Below, in pieces: positions 30,426-40,263 of a stretch of DNA of 64,000 nt. A model generated the notes under the pieces. That model searched no databases. It was not told where the DNA came from and saw only the letters and a program-made list of their open reading frames with translations. Both the position numbers and the translations under genes were made by a program. Position 1 is the stretch's first letter, and every line of letters begins with the position of its first letter. The stretch spans positions 18,889 to 82,888 of the IMG/VR virus record IMGVR_UViG_3300049215_000802; one strand, written 5' to 3'. The DNA is from a virus.

Positions 30426-33151
30426 AGTGACCACTCGAAGGATTCGTCAGCATCGGTTTTATGTCCGCCGGACAATGCCGTGCCGTCATAGGAAGGAGCC
30501 GGAGGAAATAGTGGCGTAGTGGCGTCAAGTGGCGCGTCTTTGGGAAAAGTGGCGTGAGTGGCGCCAAGTGGCGCGTCTTTCGATAAACCTAAACCATGAT
30601 TCTTCTCATGTAGAGAGTTTCCCGAAATCACGCCACTTTGCGCCATCGCGCCACTATTTGATGCCACTTCATCCTCCTGAAGGGGTCGAATACCTTTCCA
30701 TAGTCGCGTGCCGCCTGTCCCTTTGGCTGATACGCATCCGTATGCGCGTAAACGATCGGCCCAGGCACGACCACTGATCGGATTTCGGACGCCGTTTTCT
30801 TTGGTCCACTCCTCGTAGAGATCGCGTAATCGCTTCGCCGGCGTCTCCGCTTGTGCCTCAACGACACAGCAATCACGGACAAAATCGCGCAACGGGTCCA
30901 TCGTTTGGCGCAGCGACAGGGTCGCGTTTTCGACGATCGGCGGGATTCCGAGGCCGTGTTTGGTCCATTCCACGCACCCGCGAACCGCCCAGGCGAGAAT
31001 CGCCGGGCCCGCCAGCTTCGGATTGCGCAGGGTTTCTTTGACCTTTGGATCGCGCTTCTCGAGTGGGATCTCGTGTTCGAACGGTAATCGCTTGATCCGG
31101 TTCCAGATCGCCTGATCGTCCTCGCGGATCTTCGGCGCGTGGTTCGCCGCCAGCCAGAGCGTGAAGGACGGGAGGAACTCGAACTCCTGGGCGTAGAGGA
31201 AGCGCGCGACAATCACATCCCCGCCGGTAAGGCTCTTGACCAGGCCCTCGGCAAGCTTCTTCCCCTCGTCGACTTCGACGCTCGTGACGATCCGTGCACC
31301 AGCGAGGCGTGCCAGGTCCGGCCGCGGTCCACCGACATCGCGTCGCGCGAGCCAGGTTTCGAAATCTGCCGACGCTGCATAGTCGCCGAGGGTTGCCTTC
31401 AGCGCCTCGATGAGCGTCGTCTTGCCAGCCTTTGACGGACCGTGCAGGAAGAACAAGACCTCTTCGGGATTCGTTCCGAGTAGGCTGTAGCCAATCGCGC
31501 GCTGAAGGAACGCCTGATACTCGACGTCGCCTTCGGTCGCAGTGTCGAGATAGCTGGTCCACATCGGATGGGCCGCGTTCGCGTCGTAGACGACGGGCGC
31601 CTGTTTCGTGATGAGGTAGGCAGGATCGTGCGGGAGCAGCGCGCCGGTGCGCAAATCGATCGTACCGTTCAGGACGTTGAGGAGGTAGGGATCGGCGTCG
31701 AGCTCCTTCGGAACAACCGGGATTGTCGCTTCCGATTGAGCCAGCCGAATAATCGCCTCGATCGACTTGCGCGATTCGGATTTTCGAGCGTGGTCGACGA
31801 TCGCCTTCCGGAGCTTCTCGTCCTGGACGTCCGCGGCGTCCCGATAGATCGTTCGGACCGTTTCTTTGACCAAACGCTCGATTTCGCCGGTCGCATCGCG
31901 CTTCCACCGACTACCATCCCAGACGTACCAGGCGTTCTGGGCATAGCAGTAGTGAACGTTCTTGCCGTGGCGATCGACGAAACGCTCAGCGTTACCGAGG
32001 TCGGTCAGATGGTAGTAGTCGTCGGACTCTTGAACGGACTCCTTATTAGAGGCACTGTCCGTGGTGCTATCGTTCTTCGTCTGACGATACGTTGCCGCGA
32101 GCGCTTTACCTGCAGCGTGGAAATCGCCGCCGTGGTTCAGGACGGCGTAGGCCGCGAACTTGGTGTAGGACGTCTCGGGCTCGAAAAGCGTCGATGTCGA
32201 AAAGACGTACAAACAATCACTGCCCTTGTAGTTCGTCGTCGCGCTAACGCCGTGTGCTTTGTCTGGCCGCGTCCAAAGACCTTTCCCATTCCCCTCTCCG
32301 ATAAAGCGCCAGCCGTGCGGCTCTAAAATCTCGCGCCAGCTGGTCTCCGCGTTGAAGCGATCGCCGGGGCGGTCACCGCCTTTCGTCGCCGATGTGAGTG
32401 GAATCGGATCATCGATCGCCTTTTTCGGCATCTCGTCGAACGCGCGCGCCAGGTCGAACAGGCTTTCGCGCTCGTCGGGCGTGATCGTCGCGATCGAGGC
32501 AAATCCGCCGGCGAGGAGCTCGTAGGGCTTTCCCGATTGATGCACCTTGCCGAAGCTCGGAGCAGTGACGACAAAGCCACCTTCACCGCGGGTCTCGATC
32601 AGCACTTCGACTGTTGGCCGGCCGTTCTTGTCTGGTAGGCCTGGCCGGCGCGCGAGCTTCGTGTTGCCGGCGATCTCGGGACAGACGTACAGCCAGTGAA
32701 TCCCGCCACCGGGCGTCTTCTCTTCGTAGCCCTGGCGGATTCGTGCGACCAGCTCGCCGAGTCCGGCAGCCTCGGCCGTGTCGCAGAAGGTCTGGTAGGT
32801 TGCGAGGTCGTCGAACTCGAGCACTTCGAGGTTGCCGCTGATCGCGCCAGCGACGATGCCGAGGCCGGTCAGACCATTCTGGTAGTTAGCGTTGACCTCG
32901 TCGGTGGTCATCCGCAGGTGCTGTCGATGGACCCAGGTCCGACCCTCGCCATCCGGGAGCGCGTCGAGCGCGATCGCGTTCGCGCGCTCCTCGCCGACCA
33001 CGGGCGCCAGATAGTCGGTCAGGCTCGCGACGGTGAAGTGGCGCGTCCGCGGCCGCTTCGTCCCGTCTTCGTACGGAGGCAAGACCGAAAGGCCAGCCGC
33101 GTGGGCAGCCAGGGCCGCGGCGAGAATACTCGGATCCGTTCCGAGATCCAT
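30422..33151 (-). CDS. Primase-helicase (prim-pol plus D5/P4-type helicase)
   Basis: A protein of about 909 residues from an ATG six bases after GGAG; a start 45 bases earlier is possible. The N-terminal part is a bifunctional primase-polymerase type domain (AAGLSVLPPYEDGTKRPRTR, LGIVAGAISGNLEVLEFDDL, GGGIHWLYVCPE). A D5 N-terminal region follows (LVKETVRTIYRDAADVQDEK, LLNVLNGTIDLRTGALLPHD). The helicase has FLHGPSKAGKTTLIEAL (Walker A), then RPDLARLAGARIVTSVEVDE and LWLAANHAPKIREDDQAIWN. This drives phage replication. No DNA polymerase gene is in the window. Confidence 0.9.
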   Translation of the reverse strand: MDLGTDPSILAAALAAHAAGLSVLPPYEDGTKRPRTRHFTVASLTDYLAPVVGEERANAIALDALPDGEGRTWVHRQHLRMTTDEVNANYQNGLTGLGIVAGAISGNLEVLEFDDLATYQTFCDTAEAAGLGELVARIRQGYEEKTPGGGIHWLYVCPEIAGNTKLARRPGLPDKNGRPTVEVLIETRGEGGFVVTAPSFGKVHQSGKPYELLAGGFASIATITPDERESLFDLARAFDEMPKKAIDDPIPLTSATKGGDRPGDRFNAETSWREILEPHGWRFIGEGNGKGLWTRPDKAHGVSATTNYKGSDCLYVFSTSTLFEPETSYTKFAAYAVLNHGGDFHAAGKALAATYRQTKNDSTTDSASNKESVQESDDYYHLTDLGNAERFVDRHGKNVHYCYAQNAWYVWDGSRWKRDATGEIERLVKETVRTIYRDAADVQDEKLRKAIVDHARKSESRKSIEAIIRLAQSEATIPVVPKELDADPYLLNVLNGTIDLRTGALLPHDPAYLITKQAPVVYDANAAHPMWTSYLDTATEGDVEYQAFLQRAIGYSLLGTNPEEVLFFLHGPSKAGKTTLIEALKATLGDYAASADFETWLARRDVGGPRPDLARLAGARIVTSVEVDEGKKLAEGLVKSLTGGDVIVARFLYAQEFEFLPSFTLWLAANHAPKIREDDQAIWNRIKRLPFEHEIPLEKRDPKVKETLRNPKLAGPAILAWAVRGCVEWTKHGLGIPPIVENATLSLRQTMDPLRDFVRDCCVVEAQAETPAKRLRDLYEEWTKENGVRNPISGRAWADRLRAYGCVSAKGTGGTRLWKGIRPLQEDEVASNSGAMAQSGVISGNSLHEKNHGLGLSKDAPLGATHATFPKDAPLDATTPLFPPAPSYDGTALSGGHKTDADESFEWSL

Positions 33152-33213
33152 TGACAACTCCAAGCCCGCGATGCGAATGGATCTCCGAACTGTCATAGTT
33201 CGGCGCCAAATAA

Positions 33214-35424
33214 CTAGGCGGTAGCGACGTCGATGCCCATGAATGAGAACAGGTCGCCACCTTTGGCTAACTGCTCTGCTTGACGTAGATTCTTGACCGC
33301 AACCCGCCAGTACTCGGGTTTCAGCTCGCAACCCCAGAAGCGCCGTCCACTGAGAATCGACTGATAGCCTTCGCTACCAATGCCACCAAACGGCGATAAG
33401 ACCAGTTCCCCGCGGTTGCTCCACAGCCGCACGCAGCGTTCAATCGTGCCGAGCTGCAACGGACAGATGTGCCGCTCGTCCTTTTCCGACCGCGCCTCGA
33501 CCACGTTCAGCGTGTCGGATTCCTTGATCCCGTACCAGATCGGACGCGCGTACTCGATCCATTGGTCGTTCGTCAGGTCAGGTTGAATGGGCGTCGGGTT
33601 GTCGCCGGGCTTGCGAAACAGGATGATGTAGTCGGCGAAGGCCGGCCGTGACCAACTAGAATCCTTCCGAAACTGCGCGAACAGCAACCCTTTCGAGTGG
33701 GTCCGAATCGCCTGCGCCTGCGGGTCTTTGTCGATGCACACCTCGCCGTGGTAGACAAAGCCCTGGCTCTCGAAGTGGCGGATCAGGTCGCCGCGGAAGT
33801 CCTTCATTCCGATCACGCCGTCACTCGCCAGATGCGAAGCGAGCTGCTGGCAGTGGCAGCAGATGTTGCGCCCTGGCTTCATCACGCGCAGCAACTCGCG
33901 GGTGATGAAGCCAAAGTGCTCGAAGAACTCGGCATAGTCGCGGCCGTTGCCCAGGTCACGTTCACTCGCCGAATAGGTGTACAGTTGCGCGAACGGCGGT
34001 GAGAAGATCGACAGGTCCACGCTCGAGTCGGCTAGCTCCTTGAGTCGTTCCGCCGAATCCCCCAAGTGCATGGTCCAGTCGTGACCGCTGGCTGTCTTTT
34101 CCTCGTAGACAAAAGAATCCACGCGCCCGCTCCTGATTTCGGCCCGCTCAAACTCCGCGACGTTCGCAATCAACTCCCGCGCGATGGCATCCGCGTCGGC
34201 TTCCTTCCGTACGATATTCTGGTAGATGGCTTCCTCGGCATCCGACAACACGACGTAGGCAGTCACTGGCTGCGTCTGCCCAAACCGCCAGCTTCGCCGA
34301 ATCGCTTGGTAGTACTGCTCGTAACTGTCCGACAAGCCCACGAAGGCCATGCGGCTGGCGCACTGCAAGTTCAGTCCGTGTCCAATGATCGACGGCTTGC
34401 TAATCAGCACCCGCGCGCCGCCATCGAGAAACGTCGTGATGCGTTCCTCTTTCTGCTGGATCGTCTGCCCGCCTTCGATAATCAGCGCCTCTTCAATCAG
34501 CCGATGGAGCGCGTGCCCTTCCTCGTTCAGCCCACACCAGATGATCCACTGGTGCCCCTTGTCGCGGTTCACCATCTGCGCGGTTCGGAACACTCGATCG
34601 TTGAGTGTTGAGCGCCGTACCTTCGCGCGGTCGGTGACGCCCTTTAACCCTGTCGAGAACAGTTGGCCTTCTGGCACGTAATCACTCGCGACGATCACCG
34701 GTGCGATGGTCAGCGCTGGTAGGTTGTACCCATCGTCGGCGTATCCCAAATCGGATGGCTTCCGCAGCGCCATTGCCCACGACGCGAGCCATTGGTAGAA
34801 CGGCTCCCGCGCGTGGCCCTTCAGCCGCCAGCCCTCGTCGTCGTGGACGAAGTAGGTCGCGAGCATTTCCTGACGGGTCATCACGCCCAGGAATTCGGCG
34901 TGGTTGGCGATCTCAGTATGATCGTTGGGCGCCGGCGTCGCCGTGCAGCACAGTCGGTACGGCGTGTCTTTGAACGCCTCAATCAGTGCTTTTCGCGTTT
35001 TACCTTCGAAGTTCTTGAGAATCGAACTTTCGTCCAGTACGACCGCGCCAAACGTCGACGGGTCCATCTTGTCGAGCATCTCGTAGTTCGTCACCACGAT
35101 CCGCCCGCGCACGTCCCGCTGGTGGCGTACGTACTGGACGTTCACGCCCAGCTTCGCCGCTTCGCGCACGGTCTGCTGTGCCACCGCTAGCGGCGCGAGT
35201 ATCAGCGTCGGTACTCCGATCAGCCGTGCCCACTCGACTTGCTGAAACGTCTTACCGAGGCCGCAATCCTCGAACAGTGCCGCGCGCCCCTTGCGAAGCG
35301 CCCACCTAACCATGTCGCGCTGGAAGGGAAAGAGCAGCGGGTTGATTCGGTCAACGCTGACTTCGATGCCACTGGCTTGCACTGTAACTTGCTTCGACGC
35401 CAGGAAATCCGTGTAGTCGCTCAC
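33214..35424 (-). CDS. SNF2-type helicase fused to a DNA amino-methyltransferase
   Basis: A protein of 736 residues. Residues 30-440 are a superfamily 2 helicase: LFPFQRDMVRWAL, DCGLGKT (Walker A), VVLDESSILKN, CCTATPAPN, IIGHGLNLQCA and AIRRSWRFGQTQPV. Residues from about 470 are a methyltransferase: WTMHLGDSAERL, IFSPPF (catalytic motif IV), LRVMKPGRNICCH and LVLSPFGGIGSEGYQ. SPPF in place of SPPY suggests N4-C or N6-A modification. Helicase-methylase fusions occur in actinophages and may modify phage DNA during replication. Confidence 0.85.
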   Translation of the reverse strand: MSDYTDFLASKQVTVQASGIEVSVDRINPLLFPFQRDMVRWALRKGRAALFEDCGLGKTFQQVEWARLIGVPTLILAPLAVAQQTVREAAKLGVNVQYVRHQRDVRGRIVVTNYEMLDKMDPSTFGAVVLDESSILKNFEGKTRKALIEAFKDTPYRLCCTATPAPNDHTEIANHAEFLGVMTRQEMLATYFVHDDEGWRLKGHAREPFYQWLASWAMALRKPSDLGYADDGYNLPALTIAPVIVASDYVPEGQLFSTGLKGVTDRAKVRRSTLNDRVFRTAQMVNRDKGHQWIIWCGLNEEGHALHRLIEEALIIEGGQTIQQKEERITTFLDGGARVLISKPSIIGHGLNLQCASRMAFVGLSDSYEQYYQAIRRSWRFGQTQPVTAYVVLSDAEEAIYQNIVRKEADADAIARELIANVAEFERAEIRSGRVDSFVYEEKTASGHDWTMHLGDSAERLKELADSSVDLSIFSPPFAQLYTYSASERDLGNGRDYAEFFEHFGFITRELLRVMKPGRNICCHCQQLASHLASDGVIGMKDFRGDLIRHFESQGFVYHGEVCIDKDPQAQAIRTHSKGLLFAQFRKDSSWSRPAFADYIILFRKPGDNPTPIQPDLTNDQWIEYARPIWYGIKESDTLNVVEARSEKDERHICPLQLGTIERCVRLWSNRGELVLSPFGGIGSEGYQSILSGRRFWGCELKPEYWRVAVKNLRQAEQLAKGGDLFSFMGIDVATA

Positions 35425-35726
35425 GTTTCGGACTCGAGCCGCTGGATCGTTTCGTCAATAACCTCGATCATTCCCGCCTTGCCGAGTGTTCGCTCAGCAT
35501 CTTCGACTGACCGAAACCCCCGAAGCCGCACGGTGTGCGCGAGGTCAACGAATGCCTCGGACGAATCCACACCGATGTACGCTTTCGGCCACGCTGCCGA
35601 AAAGCTATCGAACTGCGGGGTTTTATCGTTGGTATCCTCCGACGGCACCAGGTGCCGTCGGAGCCAACGCAACGCCCGCAGTGAACGCTGCTGGACCGTC
35701 GAAACATCAGTTGTCATCAAACTCAC
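35421..35726 (-). CDS. Small phage protein, unknown
   Basis: A protein of 101 residues from GTG, overlapping both neighbours by four bases, so it is coupled between two methyltransferase genes. VQQRSLRALRWLRRHLVPSE and DSSEAFVDLAHTVRLRGFRS, then IDETIQRLESE. No family recognised. It could help either neighbour. Confidence 0.55.
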   Translation of the reverse strand: MSLMTTDVSTVQQRSLRALRWLRRHLVPSEDTNDKTPQFDSFSAAWPKAYIGVDSSEAFVDLAHTVRLRGFRSVEDAERTLGKAGMIEVIDETIQRLESET

Positions 35727-36535
35727 TCCAAAACTCGATCAGCCACATCAGCCACAAGCGTGGTATGGTCGGTAGTGTGGGAAGAGATCGCCTTCCGAAT
35801 AGCGCGAGCGATTGCACGGCCGGTGAAAAGCGGCACACCGTTACCGATAACCTGATATTTTCCGCTCGCCGTAAACGGTGCATCTTTGAGAAAATCTCGC
35901 GGCAACCCCTGGAGTTCGGCACATCGCTCCACTGTACGTCTGGGCGTCTGTCCTGCCAGGACAGACGCGGCTCGCTTCATTCGCGGGCTAATACCGTTTC
36001 GTAGTTCTTCCTGAGATTTAGCTAGCGCTCCTTCCTTGCTAGACGTCGCGACAACCGCTCGCTCATAACTCGGATTTTCCATAGCACAACACTCGATCTG
36101 GATACGCCGACCGTCTCGCGTGCCAAAGGCAAACAGGCGTTCGCGGTTCTGCTCGGGCGCTTCGGGTGCCCATCGGTTGTTGTACAGGTGCGCGTCGATC
36201 AAATAGCCATCGACGTTAGGCACGGGAGCCTGCGGCACGTTCTCCATCAGGAACCACTCGGGCTGAGCTTCGCGGATCACCCGCTCAAACTCCGGTATCA
36301 GGTTCGGCTTGGGCGTCTGTCCCTTTGCTCGAACAATATGGACTAGTCGCGAAAAAGACTGGCACGGGGGCCCTCCGATCACACCCGCGAATACGCCCGC
36401 AGGCGGATGGAAGCTGTGAATGTCGCCACCCCATAGCACATCGGGACCGCGGACCACCGTGAAGCCCTCCTCCTCGAAGGCCCGGCCGAGTAGGTCGATG
36501 CCTGGAAAGATCGAGAGAATGAGTGGTGCACTCAC
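35723..36535 (-). CDS. DNA (cytosine-5) methyltransferase
   Basis: A protein of 270 residues from GTG (GTGA overlap). Motif I is LSIFPGIDLLGRAF, motif IV GGPPCQSFS with catalytic Cys58, motif VI MENVP, motif VIII QNRERLFAFG, and motifs IX-X are in the tail (LQGLPRDFL, YQVIGNGVPLFTGRAIA). No restriction partner is next to it, so it is likely an orphan phage enzyme that protects DNA from host restriction. Confidence 0.9.
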   Translation of the reverse strand: MSAPLILSIFPGIDLLGRAFEEEGFTVVRGPDVLWGGDIHSFHPPAGVFAGVIGGPPCQSFSRLVHIVRAKGQTPKPNLIPEFERVIREAQPEWFLMENVPQAPVPNVDGYLIDAHLYNNRWAPEAPEQNRERLFAFGTRDGRRIQIECCAMENPSYERAVVATSSKEGALAKSQEELRNGISPRMKRAASVLAGQTPRRTVERCAELQGLPRDFLKDAPFTASGKYQVIGNGVPLFTGRAIARAIRKAISSHTTDHTTLVADVADRVLE

Positions 36536-36780
36536 CCGAATGCCACCAGAAATTCTTGGTCGTTCAGCGCATCGGCCCATTCCTGGCTGTCGAATCTGCT
36601 GGCCGGTGATACGGGGAACAGCGGAAGATCCGCGTGGCTCGCGTCGGCCTGCTCTTCGAGGTAGATGTGGATGCGAGTCGACATGATTTCGTCTTGAACG
36701 TGCGCGAGCAGCCGTTCGAGAATTGCCTCTTCCTCGCGAGCCAGCTCAAGGTCGCGTCGTAGTCCAGCCAACCCTTTCAC
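36532..36780 (-). CDS. Small coiled-coil phage protein, unknown
   Basis: A protein of 82 residues from GTG with GTGA overlap. A helix LRRDLELAREEEAILERLLA leads into an acidic end. No recognised family. It links a small gene upstream with the methyltransferase. Confidence 0.5.
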   Translation of the reverse strand: MKGLAGLRRDLELAREEEAILERLLAHVQDEIMSTRIHIYLEEQADASHADLPLFPVSPASRFDSQEWADALNDQEFLVAFG

Positions 36781-37013
36781 CGGAACAACTCCTGCATCTC
36801 CTTTTCGAGCTTTGCCGCGCTCGCCTTCGGAAGCTCCTTCTGGAGCAAGTCGACATCGACGACAACCGTTTTGCCGAAATAGCCGGCCGCGTCGCCGACA
36901 ACATCAGGTGTGACGATCGCCTCAACGGTCAGCGTCAGGACCGCGACCGGTTCATCGGTCTCGACCTTTGGCGGCTTCGCAGTAATCGCGCTGATCTTGC
37001 CTCGCAGCTCCAC
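36777..37013 (-). CDS. Small phage protein, unknown
   Basis: A protein of 78 residues: MELRGKISAITAKPPKVETD, EPVAVLTLTVEAIVTPDVV, KTVVVDVDLLQKELPKA. Beta strands then helix, perhaps an OB-like small fold. The first gene after a hairpin that ends the helicase transcript. Function unknown. Confidence 0.5.
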   Translation of the reverse strand: MELRGKISAITAKPPKVETDEPVAVLTLTVEAIVTPDVVGDAAGYFGKTVVVDVDLLQKELPKASAAKLEKEMQELFR

Positions 37014-37036
37014 TGTCTCTCTCCCGCAAAAGATCA

Positions 37037-37062
37037 GGCCGGCTCGATCGAGCCGGCCTGTC
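37037..37062 (-). terminator. Perfect 26-bp palindrome, probable terminator
   Basis: CAGGCCGGCTCGATCGAGCC and the closing GGCCTG form an uninterrupted palindrome. On the leftward strand it is followed by ATCTTTTG. It lies between the helicase stop and the next start, so it may end or attenuate transcription there. Confidence 0.6.
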
Positions 37063-37067
37063 CGAAT

Positions 37068-40000
37068 CTAGCCCGCGCCGAAGAAAGCCCGCACGACGTC
37101 GAGTGACCGCGTCTGTTTGGCCGGCGGAAGGCTCCGAATAATCCCGGTCCCGTAGCCCTTCGTCGTCAGTCGGCCGTCGAGCAACGCGACCACGCCGCGA
37201 TCGCTCTTGGTACGAATGAGCCGGCCGAAGCCTTGCTTGAACTGGATCGCACAGAGCGGAAGCGCCAGCCCGCTGAACCACGCCCACTTGTCGTTCTTCT
37301 GGCGATTCAGCAGATCGCAGCGCGCCTGATAGACCGGCTCGTCGGGTGTGGGGAATGGCAGCTTGTCGATGATGACGAGCGAGAGCGCTTCCCCCTGGAC
37401 GTCGACGCCGGCCCAGAATGTCCGAAGCCCGAACAGAACTGCGTGGCCGTCCTCGCGGAATCGGCGAATTGTTTCCTGCGTTCCGAACTCGCCCTGGCGC
37501 AAGACGGTCCAGCGCAGCCGTGAATCGAGCCGGTTGTAGACCTCGTCGAGCGCCTTTCGGCTCGTGAACAGGCAGAACGCTCGGCCGTCCGAAGCTAGGA
37601 GCAACGCCTCGATCTCGTTGGCGAGCCGATCGAAATACTCGATCGAGCCATCCTCGCGAAACTTCGACGGATCGAATGCGCTGCCATTGGCCGGCAGGTA
37701 GAGGAGCGCGTTGCGGCCAAAGTCGAACGGGGAATCAACGATGATCTCGCGGCCGTTTTCACAGCCGGTTCGACCGCGGAAATAGCTGAAGTTCCCGTGC
37801 GTCGAGAGCGTCGCCGACGTCGCGACGGTCGGCCACCGTGTCCATAACGCGCGATCGAGATCCTCCGCGACCGAGATCGGCGCGCACCTGAGCGCCGTCG
37901 TCGTGTTGCCCTTGCGTCCGACTGACTTCTCGACAAACGTCACGTGGGTATCGGCATCGCCCTGAAGCACCTGGCCGAACACATCGGCCCAGCCGCGGAT
38001 CCGGCTCGCGTAGTTTTCGAGCTGCTTTGCGTTGCGGGTCGGCTCAAGGTCTTTTAGATTCGGATCAAAGCTAATTCCGGTTAGGGGTTCATCGGTCGCC
38101 GCCCGCTTCGCCTGGCCGGCCAGCGCAAGAAGCGCCAACCGCACCTTTTCGGCGCGCGACGTGAGCCGTTCAGTCGCGGTGACAGAAAACGTCTGCCGTT
38201 GATCCGGTGCGAACTGCGCGAAGAACTCTTCGCTGGCCTCGCGTGCCGTGGCCATCTGCTCATCGGTGAAGCCAGCCTTGATCGGAAGCTTTCCGCGCAG
38301 CAACGACGGCACGGTCCAGTTCGTCGCCTCGATCGTGAACGCTTTGGTCGCGACGTCTTCGAGCGAGTGCGCTTCGTCGACGACAATCAGGTCACGATCA
38401 GGAAGAACGGCAACGCCGTCACTCGTCTTATCGCGCAAGGCAAGGTCGAGGCTGAGAAGAGTGTGGTTGACGACGATGACGTCGGCATCTTTCGCCGCGG
38501 CGCGCGCCTTCATCGCGAAGCAGGCATCGTACAGCGGGCACTCTTTGCCGAGGCACTCATCGGTCGTCGAGGTCACGTTACTCCGCAGCTCGGGCGTGAT
38601 CGTGAACGTCAGTTCGGCGAGATCGCCAACGAGCGTCTCCTCGGCCCATTTGTCGATTTGGGAAAACTCCCACGATTGGCCGAGCGCGAGCTGCGCGCCG
38701 CGTTCCTCGTCGAGTTTGAACAGGCAGAGATAGTTGCTCAGCCCCTTGAGGACAGCAAACTGGAACTGGACTGGCAAAACGTTTTTGAGAAAGGGCAGGT
38801 CCTTGCTGCAGTTGTGAGACGCCAAGCCCTCGGCAATGTAGGTCCGCGATGACGTTCGAATAGCTCGAACTGTTTTAGTCCCAACGAAGGTTTTTCGGAT
38901 GACGCGGTTACCATTCGCACTGTCACCGCTAACGGCCGGGATAGTTCCAACAAGATCTGGGTTGAACTTCTCCAACAACCGAGCCGGCCTAACTTGCCCC
39001 AGAAACCGCAGCATGTCCTTGCGATTGCCGAAGTAAAGGGCGAACATATCCTTGTGGCCCTCATCAGATCGCGTATGAAGCTGCGCCCGATAATCGAAGC
39101 CAAGTGCGGTTAGATAGCCACGAACGCGGTCAAGCATTGCGTTGGGCGACTGCGCGAACGCTAGGTGATTCGAGTGGCCGCCAGCGAGATTAGTCACTTT
39201 CTTCTGACTGAGATGGCCTTCGCCGTCAAAAGCCGCAGCGAGATAGCCGGCCTCGTAGCTTGTATCTATCTCCCACACGTCGGCAATTCGGATAATCTTT
39301 GAACCAAGCCGCTTACCAGCCGTTGAACAAAGTTGCTCCGTCGTCATCCATTTGATTTCCATGCGGTGCCCGACCAACCAGCGATGCTCGTCTGAACAGG
39401 TTACAGTCGTTCCGTCTTCGAGTTCGATTTCGTAACAGGGGCGCTCGATGTCCTGGACCGATTCAACGACGGAATCGCAAAAATGGCGGCGATTACCGAC
39501 TCGCTCCTCTTCAAAGGCAAGAAGGTGCATCCCTTCGGTAATGTCCTTGGCCGGAATGTAACGGAGATCGGCGGTCAGAATCTTTGTCTCAGGCGCAACG
39601 CAAAGCTGATCCTGAAGCGCTTTGCCTTCGGTCGAGACGATCGTTTTCTTCCCGGAGTAGATCGCAGGGATCAGGTAAGCTAGGCTTTTGCCGGTCCCGG
39701 TCCCCGCTTCGGCCAGGACGTTTTCGCCGTGAACCATGCCATCGGCAATCGCCTGCGCCAGCTGGACCTGGGTGGGCCGGCTCTCGTAGCCCGGCATCCG
39801 CTCGGCGATGACACCATTCGGCCCGAGGATCGCGGCCATATCGAGACGCGGCACATCATCGGTTTCGTCTTCGACGGACGCGAGGCTGTTGACCGGAACG
39901 GCGATCTCGTCGTCGTCCTCGTCGTCTTCGTCGTCGGGTATTGCGTGTGCCGCGCGCTCGAGCGTCTCCAGATTAAAGCCCAACTCGCCCAACTGACGGT

Positions 40001-40211
40001 GATACCGACGTAGCAGGCGAAGCAGGGCAAATCCCTGATCGCGCGTGACGCGCCCGGTCGCATCGACCTCGCTGAGGATGGCCGCGGCGCGCGGGTAGTC
40101 GAACGCGCTGAACCCGACGTTGTTGCGATCGATCGGAACGCCGCCGTCGTCACCGCGGTGCAGGAGACTGTCGGCGACGCGAACGAGCGGGTTATCCAGG
40201 TGCGTGATCAT
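37068..40211 (-). CDS. DinG/XPD-type helicase containing an intein
   Basis: The open frame has 1047 codons. Residues 141-203 carry RMPGYESRPTQVQLAQAI and AEAGTGTGKSLAYLIPA (Walker A). Residues 204-467 are an intein. The extein continues SKDLPFLKNVLP with Cys-containing region (CLGKECPLYDACFAMKA, a candidate FeS site), DRDLIVVDEAHSLEDVA (DEAH), SATLSTHGNFSYF, LFGLRTFWAGVDVQGEAL (motif V/VI). Spliced length is about 783 residues. DinG-like helicases unwind DNA with 5'-3' polarity. The insertion is just after motif Ia, a conserved site typical for inteins. Confidence 0.9.
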   Translation of the reverse strand: MITHLDNPLVRVADSLLHRGDDGGVPIDRNNVGFSAFDYPRAAAILSEVDATGRVTRDQGFALLRLLRRYHRQLGELGFNLETLERAAHAIPDDEDDEDDDEIAVPVNSLASVEDETDDVPRLDMAAILGPNGVIAERMPGYESRPTQVQLAQAIADGMVHGENVLAEAGTGTGKSLAYLIPAIYSGKKTIVSTEGKALQDQLCVAPETKILTADLRYIPAKDITEGMHLLAFEEERVGNRRHFCDSVVESVQDIERPCYEIELEDGTTVTCSDEHRWLVGHRMEIKWMTTEQLCSTAGKRLGSKIIRIADVWEIDTSYEAGYLAAAFDGEGHLSQKKVTNLAGGHSNHLAFAQSPNAMLDRVRGYLTALGFDYRAQLHTRSDEGHKDMFALYFGNRKDMLRFLGQVRPARLLEKFNPDLVGTIPAVSGDSANGNRVIRKTFVGTKTVRAIRTSSRTYIAEGLASHNCSKDLPFLKNVLPVQFQFAVLKGLSNYLCLFKLDEERGAQLALGQSWEFSQIDKWAEETLVGDLAELTFTITPELRSNVTSTTDECLGKECPLYDACFAMKARAAAKDADVIVVNHTLLSLDLALRDKTSDGVAVLPDRDLIVVDEAHSLEDVATKAFTIEATNWTVPSLLRGKLPIKAGFTDEQMATAREASEEFFAQFAPDQRQTFSVTATERLTSRAEKVRLALLALAGQAKRAATDEPLTGISFDPNLKDLEPTRNAKQLENYASRIRGWADVFGQVLQGDADTHVTFVEKSVGRKGNTTTALRCAPISVAEDLDRALWTRWPTVATSATLSTHGNFSYFRGRTGCENGREIIVDSPFDFGRNALLYLPANGSAFDPSKFREDGSIEYFDRLANEIEALLLASDGRAFCLFTSRKALDEVYNRLDSRLRWTVLRQGEFGTQETIRRFREDGHAVLFGLRTFWAGVDVQGEALSLVIIDKLPFPTPDEPVYQARCDLLNRQKNDKWAWFSGLALPLCAIQFKQGFGRLIRTKSDRGVVALLDGRLTTKGYGTGIIRSLPPAKQTRSLDVVRAFFGAG
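38811..39602 (-). other. Intein with LAGLIDADG-type homing endonuclease
   Basis: 264 residues between Cys204 and Cys468. The N-terminal block A is CVAPETKILTADLRYIP. Block B has the TCSDEHRW phrase. A LAGLIDADG-like helix reads EAGYLAAAFDGEGHLS. The C-terminal block is RTYIAEGLASHN followed by Cys. The first Cys, terminal His-Asn and +1 Cys are all those needed for splicing, so it is probably active. Confidence 0.9.
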
Positions 40212-40263
40212 CTGCGCTATACTCCAACCGTCCAGGGTCTGTGAAGGGGTCTGGACAAGAAGT

